A DNA stretch of 64,000 nucleotides. Source: Oryzias latipes (taxonomy: Eukaryota > Chordata > Actinopteri > Beloniformes > Adrianichthyidae). Shown here one piece after another: positions 30,773 through 43,300 of the stretch (positions are counted from its first letter, which is position 1; every line of letters begins with the position of its first letter). The stretch covers positions 15,705,575 to 15,769,574 of the forward strand of contig NC_019872.2 of the NCBI RefSeq assembly GCF_002234675.1, in the 5' to 3' direction. The notes below the pieces were generated by a model. That model made no database searches. It was not told where the DNA came from and saw only the letters and a program-made list of their open reading frames with translations. A program made the position numbers and the translations under genes.

Positions 30773-30845
30773 TCACACACACACACACACGCACGCACAC
30801 ACACACGCACACACGCACGCGCGCACACACCCACACACACACACA
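30773..30845. repeat. CA/CG-interrupted microsatellite
   Basis: Alternating CA repeats with CG steps, a possible Z-DNA-forming tract. Confidence 0.9.
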
Positions 30846-30849
30846 ACAA

Positions 30850-33800
30850 AACCATCAAAGGAAGACAAAATGATATTGCCTGGAGGAGTTATGGTAAAGA
30901 AATTCAAGTCGAAACTCAAATGTTTCTAGTTGAGTGCAAGAATTCTGGATTACCATGGCCCAGTGACCAGGGTTGGGAAACACTGCCATTGCCCATAGAA
31001 AAAAAATAATTCTAACCGATGATCGCCATGTTTAGGATATGTCCTGCCAAGAGGATATAATTACATACAAACGTACAAATAAAGCTTCCAAAATATCCTT
31101 TACAATGTGGTTGAATATTATTCTAGATAGCTTTCTTGAAGAACTACAGTTTGTAGTTCTTTGTCACACGGCACCTGAGCCTTTCAGACAGGGTTGTCCA
31201 AAGCCCGGCCCAATGTGTTCTGTCCCCAGCACTCTCTCAGAACCTGTGAGTATGTTTTCTCGATTGTGATTGGCTAAATTACATTATAAGCGATCGTAAA
31301 CCAGTGGCAACAACCTGTGGCTGCTTGAAAGGGTATTAACAAATGAGAAGAATATATTCATTTGTTTCTGTGATCAAAACCACTTTTAATTAAGAATACT
31401 ATTTGTGTTATTTTACTGTTCACATGCTTGAAATGGTTTAGTGAATATTTAACCCTGAACAATATATAACATTTCATATGAACTCAGGTTTAATGTCGAC
31501 GAAAGTTTTTTCTACATACAGAGTTTTTCTTTTTTTTATTCCTGGTCATTTAATATGATATTCACAGTAATTTGGGTAAAATGTTTTTAGATTTATTTCT
31601 GTTCTATGCGAAAAAAGAAAATGTATCCCATTGCAAAAAAATGTCCATAGAGTTCATTTGCATTTCATGTTATTATAGTAAACCCTCGATGTAAAATTAA
31701 AGCGAAACTTCAACAATGTTAACAGTATTCCTGTTATGAAGAGTGGCTTAAAGGCGTTGTTCTGAAGTTCGCCACTAGAGGGCGCGGCCGTTTTTTGAGT
31801 TAATAAATCATAATTTGTAAGCAGAGGTGAACAGAGGAGTAAATGGCGAAGTTTCCAGATCAGTTCAGTTTAATTAGCTCGTGTGTGCGTCCATGAGAGC
31901 GGTGAGCCCATTTTTCATGTTTTATATTAGGACAAAATATGTTGTTTATTGGTGTGGACATTTTCTGCTAACTTAACAAGTTAAGCTAGTTTTGGTTAGA
32001 AGTTTATTGGATGTATTTAGCTCCTACAATTATAAGTTTTCTTGGTATAATATTTTGAATATTGATGCTATCGAGGGTTGTGGAATGTTATTAAGACTTA
32101 TTATTATTGAATTTGGTTTATTATAATTGTATTATTTGTTTTCTTCATTCTGTGTTTAGAACCACACACACATAAACCCAAACCAGAAATATACATGTGC
32201 TGGACTGTAAAGCCAAACCCAGATTAAAGAAGGAACAGAAAAAGTCATCCTCTGGTCTGTCATTGCTTGGGAGAATACACACACTTGACCACCAGTGTGC
32301 TCTCTGCGATCATCCAAATCCGAAACCCTTAGTAAAGACTGAAGTCTTCAATACAATTCCACTGTTTTCCTTTGGCAAAGAATCATATTGTAAACAGCAA
32401 TGAAACCTGGGAGAAAATCTTACAATGTTCTGCTGTTCGTTGCCACATTGTAAATATCAATGCTACGTCGAAAAAGCAAAAAGGAAAAATCATGTGATTT
32501 ACAGGAACGTCCTGTAAACAACTTAGCATATGAGAGAATAAAGAAGTGCATGATTTTATTTTAAAATCAGCTCCTCAAGAACATACTGGAAATATTTAAT
32601 TTGTCTCCCAGCCAGTTTCTGCCAGTCTGGCAGAAAACTTAGATTGTTCGATTTTTTTCCTGGAAATAGCAGAATGCATTAAGAGAGTTAAAGTCTGAAT
32701 TTGTTGCATCAAAAAGTTAGTGGTTTATGTTCAGACATGACATTGCAATGCTGTTTCTGTGCAATTTTGCTTGTTCAGGATTGAAAGGCTTTTCAGATGG
32801 GCTCACTGAGGTCATTGAACTCTGCTATTTGTTGTGTCTGTTGAACTTGAAGCTGCCCAGACTCACACTGTGAGTTTGACACAGATAAGTTCCATTTTTT
32901 GTACCTACTAGTATGATTAAGGTAACAGTTGCTAAAATGTTGGTGATCATTTTAATTGATAGAAAAAAATCAGTAAGGCACTGTACAACACTAAAATAAT
33001 CAACTGTAAATTTAAAATGATTTAAATTAGTGACGATAAATTACTGTAAAATAATTTACAGCCCCTTACTGTAATTATATTAAACTAAACTGCAGTATTA
33101 AAAAATGCATTTTACTGGTAAAATGTTATTTTTACTGTAAAAGTTTTACAGTAATGGTTGGCCCTTCACAAAATCTGTCCCTCTTTAAAAATGTCTGGAC
33201 CCCCCAGCTTTAAGACTAACAGAAATGAAGATGATGGTAAGTATAACACATACTACTTACCCAAACTGGGACTGGCTTTATTGCTTTACATCACCCAAAC
33301 AAAAATTGAGACAGTAATTAAGTAAACAGCTTTCACCAAATAATGATGGAGTAAATAAAGTATTTATTTATACAAAATGGCACAATGATATCAGACAAGA
33401 GAATGAACCCTCTACATAAAACAACAAGACTTCTCAGTAAATAGGTCTTCAAAAAACGATTTTTTTTTTGGCTTTTCATACCAACACAGGTTCCTTTAAG
33501 ACAATGAAGCGTGCATGTAAAAACTTAAGCACATGTTTGTTTAATTTACAACAGATAAGATTTGTAACTCTCAAGTTGTTGTCCAAGCTTGCCTCTATTT
33601 GTGGAAATTTTAAAACGAAATTAACAAGAAAACAGAAACGTTCTTTTTTTATTTTCAGTTTCCTTGCAATCCCATGAGTTTTAAAAAAACTGGATTGTCA
33701 ACCAGAAACCTGAAATGAACAGTTTTCAAAATAAGGGTGTGATTATAATCAGTCATTGTCAAACCTTTACAAAACTAAAAAAAAAAGAAAAAACTTTTTT

Positions 33801-34362
33801 TTTAAGATGGATTATCTTAAATTGATGGTTACACTCTAAACGGTACATGGTTTGAAAAACCTTATTAATGTAAATCACCGTATTAGATTTACACTTCCTC
33901 ATGTGTGGACTAATGTTAAATATGACACACGTCAATGCAGCTTTTCTGTGAACTGGCTTCATCATGTGTTTCTTAATGAGTCAACCCTATAACCTGAGTT
34001 GTTGACTATTTTAAAGCTGATATTAAAAACTTTTACATTTTAGCACAGAATCAAACAATAATTTGCTCAGAATTGTAACATTTTGAAATGAATCAAATTA
34101 TTTTCAACAAAACATAGGATCTGAAATATGCATCTCAAGACATCCCTTCAATTTGGAAATATTAAGGATAAGATCTATCCTCTTCCTGATATGACAAGTG
34201 AGCATGGACATGAACATGGATTCACCTGAATCAACTCGACCTCTTAAATCCATCCAGGATTTCACCCTAGAAGCATTACATTTCAGAGAATACATACCCT
34301 ACTCACTTCAGACTGAACAAGGCACAAATACATATATAAATGTTTCAGCAAAGACATTTCTT
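30850..34362. other. Spacer between PLD2 and CHRNE
   Basis: AT-rich, with no exon recognised. It holds a CTCF-like motif at 31772-31786, a TTACTGTAAAA-rich dispersed repeat at about 32990-33160, and the probable CHRNE 3' UTR at its right end. Confidence 0.5.
31772..31786 (+). promoter_or_regulatory. CTCF-like motif
   Basis: CCACTAGAGGGCGCG matches the core of the vertebrate CTCF consensus at all but the last position. It lies between PLD2 and CHRNE, where an insulator would make sense. Binding is not shown by sequence. Confidence 0.3.
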
Positions 34363-37300
34363 TTATCTTGGGACATACTTCTTATCTTCCCCTGGAAATG
34401 GGAATTCTGGTGCTTTGTTGACGTGTCCAGTTAGGAAGATCCCCACAGTGCCAACGATGAAGAGGAGCATAGCAGCCCAGAAACAGACCTTGTCAATCAT
34501 CTTTCCAATCAATACCCAGCTTTCAATTTCCTTTCAAAATAACAAAAAAAAAAAAGATTTTAAATACATAACAGTTACCCAAGATTACATGCAGTTGACA
34601 TACTTACAGATCCTATGTCATTTTGCTGCTTTGTGCTCTCAGCAATGAAGTTACAGGCGTCCACACATTGCTTTATTTCCGGTGCAGCTTGAGCCAAGCT
34701 CTTGTAAAGGTTGGCTGTGCTGCTGACATCAATGTTGTCCACTAGGGGGCAGGAGATACTTTCAATTAGATAACTTTCAAGCAGGGTGTCCAATACCAGC
34801 CAAATGGCCACTGCCCTACTTCTTAGACAAAAGCCATTGATAACTAGAGATGGATATCTTAGCATTAAATGGAGTGTATGAAAAAAAGGTTTAATTGTTC
34901 TGTAATTTTAAATTATGATTAGAACAGGTAACGTTACAGAGTGGGCCCCAAGGCTGCCAATTCAGAAAATCCACACAGGAGCTATAATTGTGCTTTTTAA
35001 GGGAATTTGGGAAAGTTTTTATTTATATTTGTTAACTGCAGGAAGAATTTAGACAGGTTGAATTTCCAGATTGATAATACTTGCAGTCCCAACATTACTG
35101 TGTTTATGTACACAAGACAACAAATTTAATATAATTCTGATTGGATGAGTTTGATGAGTAAAAACTTTGATAGCCCACTCAAAGCTCTGACCTTAACTCA
35201 ACAGAAAATATTAGTACATTTACAAGAACCAAATTATTTCATATTCTAAGCGATTTTCTAAATAGAGAAAAAAAATGAAAGTGCAGTTGTGTACAGTTTT
35301 TTTTGTTTAGTGTTGGATGCAATCGTTTTAATACAATATCATTAAAATCTCTGTTTTTTAATGATTAGATGTAGAAATGTTTTCAATACTATTTCCTCTT
35401 AAATGGCGAGGCAAAATCTTTAAGCAGTTGCAGCAATGTGCAATTATTTCTGTAAAAAAAGTCAAGAACTTGACTGAAAACATGGGGCAAAATTTATAAA
35501 CAGCTCACCAATTGACCGCGTCAGCCCGTGCCTCTCTCTTTGCTTATCGAACATCATTTCACTGCGTGGTTGTTTTAGCACATATTCCTCTGCTCTCTGC
35601 ATGAGACCAAAGGAGCTGCGGCGACGCTCTCTTATGCCGTTTACCTCTGCAGTCACCTCACTGTCATCCACCAGAGGAGACATGCCCAGGAAACGAGGGA
35701 CCATTTCCAAGCACAGCTGGACACACAGAAGGACAGCAGTCCAGAATAACAGAGGAAAAGACGTTTTTGCTCAAATTTCACGTTTTCTTACATGCTTGAT
35801 GGAGTAGGACATTGTGTGTGTACTAGGGCTGCGCAGCGAGAAGTTTAGCACCACAATTTGGTTTGTTGCAATCAGAGTGGTGACACACATGACAAAAATC
35901 AGGTATCTGAAAGGCAGAAGAGAATGTAGGTGTAAGAAGCAAAAGCAGCAGGTTTCAGCAGAAATAAAAAAACGACTCACTTTCCAATAAGAGGGACAGC
36001 GAGAGATGTCTCAGGGGTCTTCTGAGCAATGAGGAAGAGGAAGACAGTCTGAGCCAGCAAGACGGAGATGGACACAGTCAGCTTCTGGCCTCCAGCTGTA
36101 AGACGGGGGTGACAGAGACATTGAAGATCCTGATCCATCTTTCTGGGCTGATGCTATACAAACTAAACCTTAAAAAAAGGTTCCAATAGCAACATCCTTT
36201 TAAAATAAATTACAACCAATTTGGTAAAAGGTTTGTTGAATCTCCCCACCCCGTTCACACCTGGGTGGGGAGACAATGAGAAAAAGGAAATAGGCTGAGG
36301 ACGAAAACAAAATTTTTTTTTATTGGAAACGCTAATATTGATTGGAACCTGTCTTTCTGTAAAAAGCTGCATAACCAGCCAAATGCAGCATCACAGGCGG
36401 GGATCAGCCCACCACAGCATCATTGCCAAAAACTTTGACTGAGCAATAGGCAAAAATGTTTTTCTTGTTTTCTGACATGCAACCCTACAATCTAACTGAA
36501 ATGGCAATAATTTGGACTCATCTCTGACCTCCACACTCCTTCACATTTTCAGGTTCTTGTGCAGGCCTGACAGTGATGAGGGATGTCCTGGTAGGCCTCC
36601 TAAAAGCTCCCCTGAAAGACCGGAACGTCCTGGTCTTTTAGGGGAGCTAGGTACTAGAAGGTTGATGCAAAAAACAACTTTTGCATCAATGATGATTCAA
36701 GCTGGCTTGTAAAAATTGTTCAACATTTTTCTCGAGTGCATCTCACATGCTTAGCTCTACTGCATTTCCCACAAAACAATACTTCCTACGAACGTGTGCC
36801 ACTTAAAAGGGAAACACTTGTATGAAAGGCAGCATTTTTCTTCAGATAAACCCATGTAAGGTCTTTACTGACCCTGTGCAGGCAGAAAGTAGGCCAGTAC
36901 GACCAATGAGGAGATGAGGGAGCATGGCAGGATGACGTTAATGATGTAGAACAGGGGTTTTCTTTGAATGACCAGATTGAAGATGATCTCCTGATACTCC
37001 AGGTCATCTGGGGAATATCGAGTGTTGATCACTTTCCTGGCTGGACGATGGACAATGGCCCACTCCCCATTCTCTAAAAGATTGAAAGCCATTAAGCCAG
37101 ACAGGACTTCTGTTTTGCTGGTACAAACTATGTGTTTAGAAAGTACCTGTGAAAGCTTCAGGATCAATGTCCACCCACTCAATAGTAACATCTTCGTCTC
37201 CAGTGGCCAGAACTAGGTCCACTTCTTTGGCGCTGTACGTTTGAGACCTGTGATTGTTGTAGTGTTTCAAATATTAATGCAAAATCTTTACAAACATCAG

Positions 37301-40300
37301 TCATGAGTCAAAGTCAGTATAAAATCTTTTCATCTTTATTTTCTTTTTTTCATTTAGGAGGGGGATGTTTATTTGCATTTTGAAAAACGTAAATAATCTA
37401 ATTGTGGTTGGTCAGTTTAGTGCAATCGTTGACAGAAAAACAAAAAGTAATTAATCATGCCAGTACCAATTTACCCAAAATCAAGAAAACAAATAGGTTT
37501 TCCTACATACCACTTTACTGCTTCCATATGTTATGGCTTACAGCAGTCCTGGACTGCAGGGACCATATTGTTTTTGAACGTTTTCTGTCTTATTGCGAAT
37601 TTTAGCGAAAATGTAACTTCAGCCACATACTCTAAACCTCACCAAAATGTGTGCCTTAGTTCCTGATGAAAATGAATTTTGGGCATTGTGAATGATCCCC
37701 CACCCCCACCCCCCATCATAGCAGGAGAAACTGTCAAAAAATGAATGGGGTCAAAATCTCTTATGGGGCTCAAAAAATAATTCAAACCCAGGTAACAAAA
37801 CCAAAGCACACATGTCAGCGATATCCAAAGGACGTTTTAAAATTATTATCGGAAATGTGGCAATTTTCAAATTTTCAAATATCGAAAAATACAATTTATT
37901 CCAGCAGTGACAGGTAACCGTCTGAAATTAGAGCTCTGTCTCCCCCTCTGGTCACCAGCAGGAGCAGTCTTCAGAGTACTGAACATGCGGGTGTGTGCAG
38001 GGTTCTGCACACCTGACTCATTTGCAAAATCAATCACAGTCTACTTAAGCACTGCACCAAGCCTCAGTGTGGAGCATTGTTTGTGTCAATCTGCCTTCTT
38101 TGCTGAGCATTATATCCTTTCATGCTGTCTGATTCCATCCAGTTGTAAACATCCACGCATGTCTCACAGAAAAGGCAGACGGCTGGTTCAGATTGCAGCC
38201 GGTTTTATTGGCACAGCTAAAGGGCCACAAAACTAAATCATAGCGTGAGAGCATCAGAGAGGAAACAGGAGTGGTCAGAATCCAGGCAAGATTCTGGGCA
38301 GAGAAACAGGTTCAGAAGATCAGATCAGGCCAGGATGTAATCCAGGCAGTGGCACAAACAATACTTCACACTGAGACAGGCTCAGTACAGTGCTTAAGTG
38401 TACTGTGAGTGATTTCAAATAAAAGTCAGGTGTGTGGCTTTCTTGAACTGTGCGCCGGGGTTGCTGGGAGATGAAGTGCACTCTAAACTCTGGAGATGGT
38501 TCTTGCTGGTGACCAGAGGGGGAGACAGATTTATGAGGGGCCGTATAAGACATTATTTATTCTGAACCATTCACATTCATACATTCTTGCTCTCACAGTC
38601 ATATATACTCTCTTTCGCATACATATATTCTCTTACGCATCCATATATTCTCTCTCTCACATTCATACATTCTTGCTCTCACAGTCATATATACTCTCTT
38701 TCGCATACATATATTCTCACTTGCACATCCATATATTCTGTCTCTCGCATGCATATATATTCTCTTACGCATTCATATATTCTCACTTGCACATCCATAT
38801 ATTCTCTCTCTCGCATGCATATATATTACTTTACACATACATACATTCTCACTCTCATTGTCACTCTTAAAAAAGAATGTATGTATGTGAAAGACAAGTA
38901 TATATGAACGTGTGAGGAAGAGTTTATATGTGTGTGTGAGAGAGGAGTATGCATGAAACGGAAGTTACTTTGCATGAAAAGGAAGGCACTTTGAATGAAA
39001 CGGAAGGCAGATGATTTCTCGTGCTCTGATTGGACGAGAGGCCGCCACCTCCCATTTTGAACAGACGCTAACACGAACCAATAAGAAGGCCATCGGAACC
39101 TTAAGAAATATTTTATCTTCACCTCAAGTGGTCACAAATCTGTCTGCATCTCTAGAGACACAAAGGAATGTCTCAAATACCAATAATGGTAATAGAAGTG
39201 CCACCGAAACAGAAAATCCGTATCCACCTTATTCCTAGCCCCCATGAGCCTTTGCGTGAATTATGGGCGACACTTCCTGTAGACGCTGGAACACGCATTT
39301 ACATTAAAACAAATTCCTCTTGTTTTCGATCCATAACTACATATAAATGTGGGAAAACCAGCTGTCATTTCTTAAAAAAGGCAACGGTGAGGTGGAGATG
39401 AAATATTTGTTAAGGTTCCGATGGCTGCAGGACCCCCGTGGCTACTTCTTGCCGGTTCGTTTTTTTAAAAAAATAAACTTTATTAACAATATCTTGCACA
39501 TACAAAATACCAAACACAAAACTCCACTGTGTGCAAAATACAATCTTCACGTTCGCCATGAGAATGAACAAAAAAACATAATGATAACCATGTAAAACAG
39601 GTTATGCAAAAAGAAAACAAAAATAATAAGGCAAAGGAATCTGTTAAAGTTTCAGGAGAGACCATGTTTCAACTGTTCTGACAGCTTTTTTGTTAGTGGA
39701 AGATTTAATACTGTTCACATACAAAACCATTTCTTTCTGAAAAACATAAAACACGGTTTTTTTGTTGGCATATTTACACTTGTGTATAAAGTATTTAGCC
39801 ATAATTATAAGTAAATTAACTACATATATTTTTTCTGCAATAAGTCTTTCTTGTGTAAAATATCCAAAAATAATATGCTCGTAAAATAATCTATAATCTT
39901 CACATAGATGAGTTCTTATAAAATGTATCACATCTTTCCAAAATAGTTGAGTGAAAGAGCAAAACCAAAAAAGATGAGGCACAGTTTCTGGTGAGGAATG
40001 ACAGAATGAACAGTTTATGTCCAGATCTTTTTTAAACTTAGTAAAGAAATGTTTCACTGGATAAAATTTGTGAAGAATTTTGAAAGAAATTTCTCTGATT
40101 TTATTGGTGATGAAATACTTTTGTGGCAGGGTCCAAACCTTTTCCCACTGAATTCTACATCCAAAGCTGTTCCAGTATGAGATAACGGTTTTGTGGCAAT
40201 CTCATTTTGAAACAGAGAACGGATACTTTGATTATTCCTGCTAGCTGAAAAACATACCTTTCCACAACACAAGTCTGTTAATTTGGGATTTCTTGCTGTT

Positions 40301-43300
40301 TCATGTTAGCGTCTGCACTGTAATCCCTAGCGAGTTGACTGAACTTAAAAATTATTTTGTAACAGATTACGCAACAGTTAAGTTATATTATTAAAACTTT
40401 TAAGTTAACATTTATTAAAATTCATATTGTCAGTTGGCTTACATTTGTATTATTTCATGTAAAAAATATTAAGATTCCTCAACTTATAAAAGAGAGATTA
40501 TTTACTTAAAGTTTTTAATATTTTCCAACTAAAAAACGCTTTAACTAACTATATTTTTATATTACTCAACTCATAAAATATGTAAAATTCACTCAAATGC
40601 TTTATAAATTCTTTAACTCATTAAATGTATAGCATTGAAAATATTTAAAATTCTTCAGCTTAAAATGTATTCTAAACAGAGATATTGATACTGCCCCACT
40701 ACATTTTAAAGGCTAACATTGATAAAAACCAACAAACGTGAAGGCCACACAATATTGATTGCTTAATACACTTTTTTTAATTGCTCTTTAAAAAAAAAGC
40801 ACAAATATCAAGAGGATGAAGAAACAATAAGTGCAATAAAACTGCATTATAAGAGTGCCACACAACATATTGACAAAAAGAGTTGGTTTTGTATTTTACG
40901 GCAGAAAAAGCAAATGATCACAACAAAACACATTAGTTACATAACACTTAAACCAACAAATAGTCCATTCTGGAAGACTCACTCAACGAAACATTCTCCA
41001 GCGTCAATAAATGTCCTTTCAGTGGTTTGCTGTCCTCAAGGCTCAAGACAGCATTCTGAATAAATATGAAGGCAAGTTCAAGTTTTTTGGGGTGCTGTAG
41101 GTCCAGAGCATAGATGTCCCCGAAGAGTTAGAAGAGATTAGTCAGCCAGATGTGTGGGACCACTGACGGCAGCATCAGGAGCATCACCACGACAACTGAG
41201 AGGTCTGTGAGGTCTGGTATTCTGGAAAATACAAAACAAAAAACACAGATGAGTTCAGACCCTCAAAGATATTCATCACACTAATGTCCAAAACTGACAT
41301 TCCTGCCATCTGTCAATAGGAATCTTTTCATGCTAACATTCTGTTAGCTTTTAATCAACTGGCTATGATGTTTTAAGGACCAACTCCAATTAAAATTGTG
41401 TTTTTAAAAAGTTCTTTAGCATTTTTCTGAAGGAGGACATTTATAAAATAATTTAAGACTAAAGCTTCATTTTTCTTTATTCAAATAATGATGGATCAGG
41501 AGCAGAAAAGGTAAACGAAACTCCACTCCTTCCAATCAGGAGTCCCTGATGTTCGCCTTTCATCTTCCGTCTCAGTTTTAAAACCATTTAAAAATATCAC
41601 TCAGTTTACAAACTACAAACAATTGCCCTATTTATTATGTCACTCAATAAAATCTCAATCAATATTAAAGGATTAGTGAAAACCATTGACAGGGAGTCGT
41701 GTGCACTTACTGTACAGGTCTTGAAGAAGTTGGAGGCATCTTCATGCAGATAAACAGGAAGTGCAAGGAGGACAAGTGCCCGTCTCATGTTCAGGTCACG
41801 CTGGTCCTAAAAGAATAAAAAGAAATATCCATTACCTTTGAAGCAAATGCAGAGCAAACACTTCCAATATTTACTTAAGGAACTTTAAGAAATAATAAAA
41901 TGATACCTTTTCTAGATGTCTATTTCTAGTAAGAGGACAATACAGTGTTTATGTCATGATCCACTTCAGGTCAAAGACCCAAAGTCATTTGAAGGCAAGT
42001 TACACCGTGGCTTCTTACAGCTGTTTACAAATGATTTGTTATCCGTTTTTGAATTATGCACATTAGAAATTCACCTGGAGGTCATAAATCCTAACCAAGC
42101 TGGCCAGTTCCTGTCTGTTTTGGTGGACTTAGTCTCAGAAAAGGGCAGCTTTAAGTTACACAAACATGTAAAAACTGCACAATTTCCTCTGACTGCATCT
42201 ACTCTACATAAATCCATTTCAGATCTTGACAGATGAGTTTTCATGGTTTCAAATGATGGAATGGTGCTAATGCAACATCATTTTATTATTGTAATATACT
42301 GTCATAAAGACATGACAATATTCCAAAGTGTCTCCACATACATGGCAGTGGAAACACTTTGGAATATTGGCTATGTAGTACTGCAGTATTATATGTAGTA
42401 CTGCATAGTGCCAAAGTAACAGAACACAACTTGCACCTCCATTCCATTGTGCCACCTTCAGCCTGCAATCTAAATATGTTTAGTTAAATTGTAAATAATT
42501 TCAGCTCTATTTAGACCTTTGGCTAGTTAAAATGTGCATAAATGTTTCCATGCTGCCGTATAAATCTAATAATGGTAATAGTTCAGGATGAATGTATTAA
42601 ATAAGTATAAAACTCACCCACTGACAGGTCTTTTCTGGTGAAATGGTGACTTTCTGGTGAACTTTCTGAAGTTCAGTATCTGAAAAAGTCCAAGAGAGAT
42701 TTTTCAATGTTAAAAAATGTTTCAATTATATTCTGATCAAAAAACATTTATTGCACTACACAACCTATTGCATTTTTTGTTTTTTTAAAATAGCTCTAGA
42801 CAAATAACTGAGACAAGTTACCTCGCTGGCCTTGGCGTCTATCTGGAGGTGAAACACTGAACACTCTGTAGTTCGGTACCTGAACACAACACGAGCACGT
42901 TGATTAATTTATTTTTACAAAAACCTTTTTTATAACGGAGATCAGTGATTTATAAAAGCTTAAAGCTGCATTCAAAACCCAATGCTTCCATGTAGCAACC
43001 AGGCTTAAAACTGTTGGCGGTAGCTCCTCCCACACAACCGTTAGAGGCTTTGAGTGACATTTTTGGACAAATGTCCAGCAGCAAACTTTAGCCACAGACA
43101 GAGGCCTCCAACGCGAATTTCACACGCGGATCATGTTTAGTGTGATTGCAGCTTAACAGATCATTTCTACCTCTGAAAAAAAAAAAAAACCTCACTGTCG
43201 TAACTTACGGGCAGAAATGCATTTTGGGTTTGGCTCGCCATACGTCTGCTATGACAAACTAATCATGTATACATTTCCACATTAATCTCTAAAACAATCA

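Noticed and set aside
33100-33165. TTTACTGTAAAAGTTTTACAG palindromes as a regulatory cluster
   Set aside because: This pattern is a common dispersed repeat in fish genomes; no gene-linked arrangement seen.
38580-38840. Regularly spaced repeats resembling an array such as CRISPR
   Set aside because: Units are directly adjacent, AT-rich and without unique spacers, and the genome is a vertebrate.
38496-38907. Open frames rich in Tyr, Ile, Ser and His in the left TIR (and mirror frames at 44000-44485)
   Set aside because: They are readings of the 86-bp and shorter minisatellite units on both TIRs; the periodic peptide follows the DNA repeat and no protein family fits.
41916-42236. Plus-strand 106-codon frame inside the long-TIR element
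   Set aside because: No family resemblance, no splice partners, and opposite to the recognised relic exons.
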